Assembly (NCBI GenBank): GCA_916613615.1
Contig: OU744725.1
Span: forward strand, 7,732,708-7,796,707
DNA: 64,000 nt
Direction of reading: 5' to 3'
Source: Steromphala cineraria
Lineage: Eukaryota > Mollusca > Gastropoda > Trochida > Trochidae
Shown: one piece after another, positions 54,263 through 64,000 of the stretch
How positions within the stretch are numbered: position 1 is the first letter of the stretch
Layout of the letters: every line of letters starts with the position of its first letter
Notes under the pieces: model-generated
The model's database searches: none
What the model saw: the letters and a program-made list of their open reading frames with translations, nothing else
What the model was told of the DNA's origin: nothing
Made by a program: the position numbers and the translations under genes

Positions 54263-57200
54263 GGTAGGTTATGCCTGTCGGAGAGGGGAGGGGTATGTTG
54301 ACAATGTCGAGGAGAGATTGGGATTCCTCCGTGTTAAGAGTGTAGTAGGATAGGATACAGCTCTCCAGTTGTCCAGTAGAGGTGTGTACATGGTCACCTT
54401 GTGTGAAAACAAGTTATCGCTCCTCCCTCCTTGACCGCTACTGACCACGAGTGATATACCATATAGACTTGCAAGAAATGCCGGAAATGTAAAAGAATCC
54501 ATTCGGTGATTTCGATAGTGTGAAATAAAGAAGTTGATCATCCAGATATAAAGTTATATTAACCATAACAAAACTAGCAATAATGATTCAATATCTTAGG
54601 GGTCTTTTTTATATGTAAAGATTTTACGATGTCAGGAATCCATGCATGTCATGTGTAAACAACAGGCAACTATTGCTGAAGTTTCTGAAGTTCAGATTTA
54701 CATTTTGAACGTGTAATCTTGTATTGGGAAGATAAGATTCACCCAAATAATTCTTTATCAAAACTCTCTGATTTTGAACAGGCAAGATTCCAGAATGTTT
54801 CCTTTCTCACTACATAATGTCTTATTCCCTGAGCCTTCCTGGTCATTTAAATTCAAGACTTTATCCTTGTATTGTCTAAAGGGTACAGCTTACACACGAA
54901 AAAATCTCGTTTTGTTTTCGTTTCTCTACCACGAAAACGTCGATCGTACTTAATTGTGTTCAGGTAACCAGTTATAAAGTCTAGAAGCCTTTTGTGGGCA
55001 ATGGGGTATACAGAAGGGTAAGAAGATATACAGACTGGCATATAAACAAGCAGGTAAACAAGGGTGTTCACGTGATATATACGAGGCGAAATGTTACAGT
55101 CTTATCAGATTCCGGATATCAAAGTTTGCGTCCACTGTGATAAACAAAAGTGACAGAAAAACAATCTAAATTACACATGAAGTATTTGTTTCTGAAAAAC
55201 AATTCTGATGCAAATGTGGGAATTATGTTCATAGTTACAGTGAATTACCATTTCTAAAAAGTGCAATCTGATAGTTCAAGAACATGAAGCCAAATTTTAA
55301 CGCCGTAAATTCCACATATCATCAAATACTAACGACATCTACCAAGTATTCACATATGGAAACTTGATTTCCCATACCAAAATTGTAACAATACCCCGAA
55401 ACTCGCATAAAAACACCTAGAAATATTTGAGCAATTTTCGATCAAAACATCCGTCTACTAAAACGTAAATGCAAAGAAACAAGAGTAAACAGCTTGTAGA
55501 CATGCTCCCAAGCCTTTGAAGTACACTTCTCACACATTCCACGTGCATTTCGATACTTAAAGTGTGCTCGTGATATCCTTAATAATTCCACCGGTCACTA
55601 TCTTGACCTCATCGTGGGGTCGGTCACCCTGGGTCATCACCCCATGTACAGTTATACGACTGGTCAGTAGACAGGGTGTACACGAGGGAGGGGTATGTTT
55701 ACAGATTCAAGGGTTACTTACTCTTGATGGGTGGTCAGGAGACTAAAAAGCGATTTTTACGAAATCTTATCAATTTTCTTAGTGATTCTGAAATTGTGTA
55801 ATGAGACCCTCTAAGTATAACATTAAAGCGATAGTTTAAATGTCCAAATAGACGTTTATATGTTTAAGTGGATCAATATTTGTTTCATTCGGGATATAGT
55901 TTTCAGATTTTACACAAAGAGATAACATTACTTGAACCACGTATAGGAACGTATCAAACAATTAATACTTTATAAAAAATCGCCGTCATGTCAAATTAAA
56001 GTCACAAGGCAACTCAAGGGTCTATGCTTAGACTGTAGACGGGGTTGATTGGAAGAAAGGTTTATTCAGAAAGGGTCATTTGGCTTTCTTTAAGCTCTTG
56101 AGAGTTAAACAGCGGATCACTTCGGTATCAGTCTCCTTGACAATATGAACTTTTAAAATCACATTTTCCTATAGTATAACAAGCTTTTGACAAATTCCAG
56201 TATGAATTAACTGCAATGATCCCTCGAAACAACAAGAAGAGTCTTGTTAATGCAGTAATCCCAAAACGATTTCCAATTACACACATCGTGTGGATATTAC
56301 CTTTTTGTAATACCTTAAAAATAACTTTAAATTCCACAATATGAGTGAAACATATGGACAGTTTATCCTCTCATTTTCGTTTTAAATGTAGGATGTTTAT
56401 AGCCTTTTCCGAAAGAGTATCAATTGAGTGAACATCTTTGAAAATAAAATGACTAAATTCGCTTTAAATTCATCATTTTAAATGCACGCCCTATCTCCAA
56501 GCACCTTGTGTGCAAGAGACGATCAGTCGCCTGAAATTTATGCTGTTTATCTCATCTCGGAGGGTCATTTACGCTATTTACTTCCGGGTCAGCTCTTGAC
56601 ACGAGCCTATCGACTTGCAATCTGGTCCATTCGTCTGTCAATACTGTCTTGTCAGCCCACATCTCTCATGCAGGTATTTATTGCAGCTTGACCCGGTCAC
56701 TGGATAGCAGACAATCAGTAATTGGAAATAAATATATACTGGGAAAATAGGTAAATATGTATATGGCATTGCAAATGTGCGTACATTTATTGTGGGTGGA
56801 TTCAATATCATAAAGCATATTTGGAATAATTGGAACTGGAGTAATTTGCTATCTTCACAGAACAAGAAGGTCCCTGAATGCACAGAGAATCCTTATGTTT
56901 TTATAAGTATGGCTCATTGAGGGTGGATCGGTTATGTTGTTGTTAAAGTATTTGCTGGTGGTATTCTGTCTCTTTGGTCTGGCTTCGAATCCCCAAAAAG
57001 GACTCGACCCGAAAAAGTACAAACCTTTTGCAGATAGTTTGGTCCCTTATATATAACATCTTTCACTTTTCAGTTGCATGGCAAACATCTAATATTTATA
57101 TCAATTCTGTATACATAGAGTTATTACCCGAGGAATTGTGTCATATGACATTTACGGAACAAGTGACAATTTGTGTATTCCCCGAGCAAGAGCGAGGATT

Positions 57201-58780
57201 ATACCTAACTTTTCCCAAGATTTGTGAATGACAAATGGCACACTTCAAGTGTTATAATTTCTTTATGACCTATTCTAAACCAGTTTAATTGCATTAAAAT
57301 ATCCTGAAAATGGCCTGCTTCCTTTGCGACAGCCCGCTACCATGACGTCACGAACACGCGCTGAAACAATCGTTGCTAGGCATAACGTGATTTGTGCACA
57401 TGTGTATATATTGAAAATATGTCACTGTTTATGACTCATCATATAGGTAATAAACGGTTTATTACGTTACTTTCGGAAGCTTTGGTGAGGTCGATTTACA
57501 TGTAAGGTAGGGGGAACACGGTGCATGATGGGTAAAGTGTAAAGGTCAGAACATGGGTGGGGTGAGGCATGATTTTGCCTTTAATCCACTGAATAATCTG
57601 GATGAAGTGCCTGGGTATACCAGGGTGGGGCGAGACATTGATATCCCTGACCTCGACCTTGACGTGACTTCCTCTACCTCCCAATGAACTTATTGTCTTG
57701 GTGTTTCGAATATATCGTTTACCTTTCAACGAAACATCAATTTCCAAATTCCGTTGTTGTTAAATTATTAAGATAAATGTTCATGTACATGTAAGTATAT
57801 GTTAACTTTCTATCTTATATGTCAGTATCAATCGTATGGCTTACAACGCTTGGGAATTTTTTTTTTTCATATTGATTACGCTATCTGAAAAAAGTTCTTG
57901 TTTTTATCCAGATTTGTCCATTACAGAATCCCAACAGAAACCTGACTAATCTTGTAATGAGCGTTTTTCATTTCTTTTTCTTTATTATCCTTCCATTTTC
58001 ATTGATCTTTATCATACAGGCAATCTATATAAATTTCGATTAACATTTTTTCAGTTTTAACGAATATGGAATTTATTTCGATTGATAAACAGGCAAATTG
58101 CGTTTATGGATCATAGATCGTAAGGTTTCTATGACGTTTAGGAAAAACCTTTTTCGCCATCATGGTTTATGGTTTCCTTATACTTCACACTGACAAAAAT
58201 GTTTCAAGATTTGAAGAATCTATTCCCCAATGTGATATATTCCGCCCACTGCTAGGTGTCATCTTCCACCACTGATATATATCCTAGAAGTATGAACATA
58301 AATCTTCCTTCACAACTAAATATTTCCATCAAATATCATATATAAACCGAAACAATTGTTAACTTTTTGATACCTGAATAGCAGAGGCGTACAGAGCCAT
58401 AAATAACCAACAAAGCCTCGTCTCAGATGTACGTATGTAGTTATATAGGTATAAACGTTCAGCTATGATGAATCGTTATCAATATGGGTGACCCAAGAGA
58501 CACTCATATACAGGGGGTCATCACTCATTCTCAACATGGGGTCCCGACCCCCAAACAATGGGGTTTTCAAATCAGATGATCTCTTAATCCCGCGTTAGTC
58601 TCGGAGCGATCCTCACATTCACCCCATCTGACTCCGGTGTCATCATGTAAACGGAACAAATCTAACTTGGGTGGCTTAAGTCTCTTATAAGTTCTCTTGA
58701 TGGTCTTCTGTTCAGAGGAATCTCATCTTGGGTAACCGTGGCTTAACTAGGTGATGTCGCTGAGTACGTGAATTAAACGT
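54263..58780. other. Non-coding, no gene seen
   Basis: AT-rich. A full CRE palindrome TGACGTCA lies at 57343-57350 in a GC-richer patch. Reading frames of 60-90 codons show no domains. Confidence 0.5.
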
Positions 58781-59040
58781 GTCTCTTTGTTCCTTTGTAC
58801 TGGGTTGAGTCAGAATATTGCAGCATTGGGTCTATGTATGGAGGATGAATAATGAGAACTTATAGTTTTGGTAGATGATTTCGTTTTGGATGTAGTTAAC
58901 CCCTATGATCTTTTGGACGGGGTTAAGTCAGACTACTGCAGCATTGTCATGTATGTTTGTTATGTGATTGATGGAGACTTACTAGTGGTATATGGTCTTC
59001 ATTAAAGCTGAGTTAACCTCTTTGTTCCTTTACACAGGAT
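58781..59040. repeat. Diverged ~120-bp tandem repeat, about 2.2 copies
   Basis: TCTTTGTTCCTTTGTACTGG near 58783, GATCTTTTGGACGGGG near 58907 and CTCTTTGTTCCTTTACACAG near 59018 are related. The first two are followed by GGGTT(G/A)AGTCAGA and TGCAGCATTG. The copies are clearly diverged and old. Confidence 0.65.
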
Positions 59041-59383
59041 TATGATATATTTGAGTTTTTGTTTTAAATTTAAAAGTGTAAGCGTAATAAAATTGAAATT
59101 TGAAAGCATATAAAAGAATATCGATATGTAGCAATGTAAGATTACAAAAATTCATTTGTTACACTTCGTCCATGTTTTACAGCCTCTCGACAAACTAGAA
59201 CTTGCTTACAAGGAGCTGTCAGGACATTCCCTCACAATCCAACCAAATAATTCAAAGATCTCAATTACAAGTCAAATTGTATAATAGTAATTTGGTGCAA
59301 TAGCCATACATTATACATCCAGATCTAGAGATCGACACATTTTGCGACGCCTGTTGGCAGCCACCCTCACTTGATACAGTTAC
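59041..59383. other. Non-coding, no gene seen
   Basis: AT-rich spacer upstream of the nested TSD9 elements; nothing recognisable. Confidence 0.5.
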
Positions 59384-59757
59384 ATATTATGTGTCTTCAG
59401 AAAAATAATTCTATAAAACCAATAATAATAGAAAAGGAGCCTCTGACAAATGGTTTCCAGAGTAGATCATAGACTAACATTTAGTTTCAGAAGCATTTGT
59501 TTCAATATTGATGCTAATAAATAAATAAATAATATTAAACAATTCATGAATTATAAAAAGATGGAGCCCAGAAGAAGTTTTAACTAAAGCGGAGCGATCA
59601 AGACTTGCTATACTTTTCTAGACTGGGTTCGTCATCAATTAAATGTGTTTGCTTTAGGGATTGGATGACAGACTAAGTAGTTCACTGAAGATCTAGAATT
59701 GATTTCGGAAGGTTATGTTAAGGACAAAATATAAACTACAGTCTGGGTGTTAGACTA
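59384..59757 (+). mobile_element. TSD9-family element, copy C, interrupted by copy D
   Basis: The left part (about 59384-59469) has GTCTTCAGAAAAAT and AAAAGGAGCCTCTGACAAAT, like copies A and E. The right part (59676-59757) resumes with GAAGATCTAGAATT and ends GTCTGGGTGTTAGACTA, a typical family end in which AGTCT and AGACT can pair. Copy D is inserted between the two. The left terminus is diverged and no duplication was found around C itself. Confidence 0.65.
59461..59684 (+). mobile_element. TSD9-family element, copy D, nested in copy C
   Basis: The element spans 59470-59675 (206 bp). It is flanked by AGTAGATCA (59461-59469) and AGTAGTTCA (59676-59684), an 8-of-9 duplication. It begins TAGACTAACATTTAGTTTCA, carries GATGGAGCCCAG and CAAGACTTGCTATA, and ends GACAGACTA. 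Its internal layout matches copy B. Its position inside copy C dates it as the younger insertion. Confidence 0.75.
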
Positions 59758-60002
59758 GTTCATTGTAATACTAGTACATACCTATGGGGATACGGAAGTG
59801 ATGATTATGGACATAATATATCACCATAGACATAAAACACACGTGTGAAACGATAAGATCGTCCAGCCAACCTCAGAACACATTACAGACGATCAGAGGA
59901 CGATTTGACAAACGCCATCTTCATTTTGAATCTATCGCTTGGAGGGAAAGTTAAGGAAATAACAATGATTAATGTTTACACTCATGTACACAGCTTTCTT
60001 CA

Positions 60003-60539
60003 TCAGTCTCCATTCGTAGTGTACAGGTGGTATAATATCGTCTGTACACACTCAGACAAGAATATATGACGTCTGAAATCAGCGAAGTTTAGTAATTTTT
60101 GGTCTGTTTTAACGATATTCCTACTCTTCTTGGTGTCGTTCGAAACCCAATTATAGTCGATGTCCAATGACTTGATAATAACATTAATATGTAAAATAAC
60201 ACCAGACAAAGGGTTTTTATGCTTGAATGTGTACACATAAATAATTTGACACTTCCATTGTTCCGCCTTGTGAGTAACTTTAGTATCTCTTTTATCAGTT
60301 CGAGTTATACTTATGACCTTTATTTTCTGAGTCTTTGACAGAATTGACAAACGCAACCTTCTAACTGAAACATATTGGTTACCAGAGCACTGCACAATAT
60401 GCCACCAAAACCAGTGGTAAGTGCGGATTCGTTCACGTGAAGGAGTTTTGAAAGTGCTGACATGTCGGTTATCGTATAAAGGGGACATTGTAGAGAACAT
60501 ATTATCTTTGTTGAAGTTATAATTCAAAAGATGAATCAT
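60003..60539 (-). CDS. Unrecognised 178-codon open reading frame
   Basis: This is the longest reading frame in the window that is not made by a tandem repeat. The frame is open for only seven codons above the first ATG before a stop. The predicted protein is basic and rich in Lys, Arg, Ser, Thr and Ile, with no signal peptide, clear membrane segment or motif I can name. In DNA this AT-rich, 178 codons without a stop is unlikely by chance but not impossible over 64 kb and six frames. It lies between TSD9 copies C/D and E. It could be an orphan gene, a decayed transposon protein or a chance frame. No function is proposed. Confidence 0.18.
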   Translation of the reverse strand: MIHLLNYNFNKDNMFSTMSPLYDNRHVSTFKTPSRERIRTYHWFWWHIVQCSGNQYVSVRRLRLSILSKTQKIKVISITRTDKRDTKVTHKAEQWKCQIIYVYTFKHKNPLSGVILHINVIIKSLDIDYNWVSNDTKKSRNIVKTDQKLLNFADFRRHIFLSECVQTILYHLYTTNGD

Positions 60540-60816
60540 CGCGATGTTACATAAAGTTAATTACGATTTGAATGCATGACTCACTCAGCGATGCATTCGT
60601 GTTGAAATTATACTGATGACATTTCATTCATACAATACCCACCTATATTATATGCACAGCAACTCAAGCTACCATCATGTTGTCTATTCTTTAATCCAAA
60701 CAACGAACAATGCTTTGTCAAATCAACAATCTCTGGAACTTTGCACATTAATACCGTCCTCTCATCTATACAATCCAAATAACGGGTTTATCTGACATCT
60801 ATATTTTACAATTCTG

Positions 60817-60991
60817 TGCACACAATAGACTTATATTTAGTCTCTGAATTTTTTTAGTAAAAATCTTATTTTATTAAATTTTTAAAAGGAGCCTCAGACA
60901 AATGGAGATTTTCAGAGCAGCCCAGATCTAGATTTGCTTCCATGGGGTGAATTATATGCTCAAGGGTCTGTGCGTAAGACTATGCACACAA
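60817..60991 (+). mobile_element. TSD9-family short element, copy E, with 9-bp target-site duplication
   Basis: The element spans 60826-60982 (157 bp) between perfect copies of TGCACACAA at 60817-60825 and 60983-60991. It starts TAGACTTATATTTAGTCTCT and has the core TTAAAAGGAGCCTCAGACAA, followed by AGATCTAGATTTGC. It ends GTCTGTGCGTAAGACTA, where GTCT and AGAC can pair. The first eight bases TAGACTTA match the reverse complement of the last eight (TAGTCTTA) at seven positions. It is the shortest and cleanest copy. Confidence 0.82.
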
Positions 60992-61792
60992 GTAATAAAC
61001 CGAATACTTAGTACTTATCGCACAGCTCACTTTGGTTGCAAGTACATTGTAATCAGGATTCTCTAACATTTAGTATTCATCAATACTCGAACTAGAAAAC
61101 TTCCGAGGTAACATGTGGCGTTAAAGGTTAAGTAATCTAGTTATCAAATCCAAGCAAAGATATGTTAGCACTCTTTAAAAGTTAAATAGAAGGTTCAAAT
61201 GTGCGTATCTTATGAACCCTTGCCAAAAACGAATGTCAACTTCAAGATAATATTCGCCAATTTCCCGTCACTTTAAATATTAGGTAAATATTAAATCATT
61301 ATGTTCGATTATAATGTTTAGACTATTTAAAAGAAATCTTCCTAATTTCGAGACTATCGAGCTAACTATATCCCCAGCAGCCTTGAGTTTGCCGACTATT
61401 ATCCTGTATATTTAATACACGCAGATGTGTGAATAGAGATACATATCTCGCTTATCTACGTTCCGGGTTCGAATCCTCGGGCTATATGTTGCTTTGTGGC
61501 CAAGATTGTGTCTACATCTATCACACATGTTTTTTACGGCTTTGAGAGTGAGAAAATGTGCTGTGACTTTATCAAAATGTATGGGACTTGCAACTACCTT
61601 AGTGCTAGGCCAGCTTTGAAAATAAAGGGCTTAATCTCTTTTCAGAGGTACAAATTGTACCATATGGTATAAGCAGCTGCAGGATATACCTTTTTCTGTT
61701 CAGAAAAGAAATCCGCAACATAACAGTTAATAAAGATGCATTTATGAAGCCGATTCGTGTTGTCAAAAGTAAGTCAATACGTTTCTTATTCC
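60992..61792. other. Non-coding, no gene seen
   Basis: AT-rich. An isolated B-box-like GGGTTCGAATCC at 61465-61476 has no A-box or tRNA fold around it. Confidence 0.5.
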
Positions 61793-61892
61793 ATAGATAC
61801 CATTCTCTCCCCACAGAGGCAACTCAGTCATACCTGAATTAGCTAATTCAGGTATGACTGAGTTGCCTCTGTGGGGAGAGAATGATAGATAC
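61793..61892. mobile_element. 84-bp perfect palindrome with 8-bp target-site duplication
   Basis: Positions 61801-61884 form an exact palindrome of two 42-bp arms with no spacer, centred on AG|CT at 61842/61843. The ends are CATTCTC and GAGAATG. ATAGATAC occurs immediately outside at 61793-61800 and at 61885-61892. The duplication shows this is an insertion. Eight-base duplications are typical of hAT-type transposons, but the element is far too short to encode a transposase. It may be a MITE reduced to its inverted repeats. Confidence 0.85.
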
Positions 61893-64000
61893 TGATATTG
61901 AGTAGAATATGTATAAACGCTAAAGCCATTACCAGCATATGGTCTCGTTGAATATTAACTATGTTACGGATAACATTGATGAGCCCCTGATATTGATTTT
62001 TTGTAAGTCAATTCAAATAAACAAAGATATAATATGTCAGTGACACGTGAGTGACAAATCTTGAAGAGAATTGTCTGGTTTAACTGAGAATTTGCCTCAC
62101 AGCATTGTGAAAAACTTCACCACAGCGTTTGACCTTACAACGACTGAGTTTTAATAATAGACACTCTCCGTGTTTATAAATATACTTTGTCATTATTGTT
62201 AGACACATACTCTTGACCACGTGCATAATGGAGTCTACAGATTGCCAGATTTGCACAGCAGTGAAAAACATATCACCCATCTCCTTACATATCGTAAACG
62301 GACACTGTCTGACGGGCAATGTATATCAACACAAAAGAGATAGGGCAGAGAAGCGATCCCTGCCAAACACCAAGATTATATGCTAAATTGACCGCTTTGA
62401 CCGCCGTGCTGGACATACAGATAAGATGTTTTCATAAACACGGTTTCAGACATGAATATAGACATGTGCCATGTTATTTCGTCTATCTGAACAACATATG
62501 AATGAAGTTCACGAAGCGCGAATGAAAAAATGATCATCCCCACGGCCCAGTGACTTTACATACATATAGGCTGTCTGGACGTAGATTATCAGGTAGACTG
62601 ACCATTTGGTTTATGTCCAGTTGACTTCATGGAAAGTCAACAAAGAGATCAAATTTCGTCCACGTGGCAGTTTTGTCGGGTAAGCAGATATATTAGCCCT
62701 ACTTCCTTTGATAAACAAACATTCCATTCTCATTTCCTACCATAATGGTCGTCGACCCTTCTGAAGAATGCTACTGTAAGTCGTTCGAGAACCATATGGA
62801 CACCAAAATGGCCTTTTCTTATATTACAATTTCAGGAAGGACATACGTAAATAATGCTGATTAAGGGCGAAGCTTTCATAGAAAGGTCAATTTCAATAAA
62901 AAGTGCCTTTAATACTCAGACATAGTATTAAACTAAATATGGAATGTAAATGTAAATGCTTAATTGAGCAACATTCATAAAACATTTCGACCAAGTACAG
63001 TGACTCACATATTCTTTTAATGCAGTTAGTAAGAACTTTTGATCGACAGAAACTTACCAGGTACCAAAATATACCATGCATTGTCACATAATCATACTTG
63101 ACAACCAGAAAGACGGACGGATGTCGGACACCATGCCATGCAACAAGCTCATTGATGATGAGCTAAAAGGGGATTTTTTACATATAAATAGTTTGAAAGG
63201 GCTCACTCAATAGAAAAAAACCATCAGATACGAAATGTCAACATAGCTTTTATTTCAACATATGTTCTGTTTTCTTTTCTTTAACAGAACTGGTAACAAA
63301 TTAACAGGATGAACTTGGTTTGAAACATGCTTATGTACAATGGATATGGTAATAGGTGCAATGATTCCATGCATACAATTCATTCATTAAATAAGGCCTC
63401 ATGTATACAGCACAGATATTCACAAATAAATAGAAACTGAAAACAGGAAAGCATAAATACTGTTTGTATAACACTTACAAGTACAAGATATTTGAGTTAA
63501 TGATAGACAGTAAATTGGTTTTCAACTTTAATAATTGAAAGTTGAAATCATAGGTTTTCCTGTCTAGACGCTGGTTTGAGATTCCAATGTTTTTCATATG
63601 ATTAATTCTGTTCTTAAAGATGTTGTCAATCATCAATTTTCATTTTCTGTTTAAAGAAGAACATATAAAGTACATGAGGATAAACTTTTCTTACAAAATT
63701 ATCTTTAATATTATGCTTAATTAAAGACTTGTTTTTCAATTTCAATTATGTTTGATATTCTCTGAATGACAAAAAAACATTCTTGTAAGATGTCACTTCC
63801 AACTGTTTCCATGTGTTATAGGAATGTTGATTAGTAGCAAAAGGTCAATCATTCCTTTCAGACTGTCATAGATGCCTCTTTTTAGACATCAACATAAAAT
63901 TGGACAATCTGGTAGTTACAAAGGATAAAAAAGAAGATTCACACAAAATCTAGCACCAAAGTTGTATATATTGACAAAAATAAATTTAGGATATTGCAAT
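61893..64000. other. Non-coding; repeat fragment near 63.1 kb
   Basis: No exon recognised. At 63112-63164 there is GACGGACGGATGTCGGACAC followed by the hairpin AGCTCAT-n-ATGAGCT (63146-63164), which resembles the 3' part of a GGACGG-type dispersed repeat I recall from molluscs. From about 63240 the sequence is AT-rich and has TTTATT on the plus strand (AATAAA on the minus), which could be part of a minus-strand 3' untranslated region; this is weak. Confidence 0.4.

Noticed and set aside
54269..54541. 90-codon minus-strand frame as the LINE C-terminus
   Set aside because: It lies just upstream of the LINE 3' motif but lacks the FFRR-type tail and zinc-binding residues seen in the other copy.
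61465..61476. GGGTTCGAATCC as a tRNA gene
   Set aside because: The B-box match is perfect, but there is no A-box, acceptor stem or anticodon arm around it.

Overview
This window looks like a gene desert from an animal nuclear genome. It is AT-rich, has no operon-like ORF packing, and holds retrotransposon remnants, MITE-like fold-back elements, minisatellites and long simple repeats. The best guess at the source is a marine invertebrate, probably a mollusc. That rests on a LINE C-terminal fragment of a type common in bivalve and gastropod genomes, a short 'TTTTACGCCGC' repeat, and 'GGACGGACGG' repeats that I associate from memory with molluscs. No database search was possible, so the assignment is tentative. 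I recognise no complete protein-coding gene, tRNA, rRNA or CRISPR array.

Layout. 0.8-1.03 kb: seven exact-period 32-bp tandem repeats. 1.96-2.12 kb: copy A of a short dispersed element (family 'TSD9'). 2.17-2.71 kb: a 28-bp minisatellite. 12.66-12.81 kb: a near-perfect 147-bp palindrome. 17.3-17.5 kb: possible tRNA-derived SINE on the minus strand. 18.13-18.44 kb: a 310-bp fold-back MITE with 109-bp arms. 20.57-20.65 kb: a 67-bp insertion between 9-bp direct repeats. 26.3-26.6 kb: a dispersed repeat with an internal duplication. 38.65-39.28 kb: a broken, internally deleted LINE with its 3' end. 44.00-44.07 kb: a tiny poly(A)-tailed retro-insertion. 47.2-47.75 kb: TSD9 copy B and a 171-bp tandem duplication. 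50.97-51.29 and 53.98-54.26 kb: two minus-strand LINE 3' ends with different microsatellite tails. 59.4-61.0 kb: three more TSD9 copies, one nested in another, around an unexplained 178-codon minus-strand ORF. 61.80-61.88 kb: a perfect 84-bp palindrome between 8-bp direct repeats.

The strongest new signal is TSD9. Five related copies (157-206 bp intact) begin with a small AGACT/AGTCT hairpin, share a GGAGCC core and end in GACTA or a close variant. Three carry 9-bp target-site duplications, and one sits inside another. I know of no named family it matches. Several non-repeat stretches hold clusters of consensus-like transcription-factor motifs (CRE/ATF, forkhead, PBX/MEIS, RFX, YY1, nuclear-receptor half-sites). 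They would fit distal regulatory DNA, but they are motif readings only, without conservation or expression evidence.
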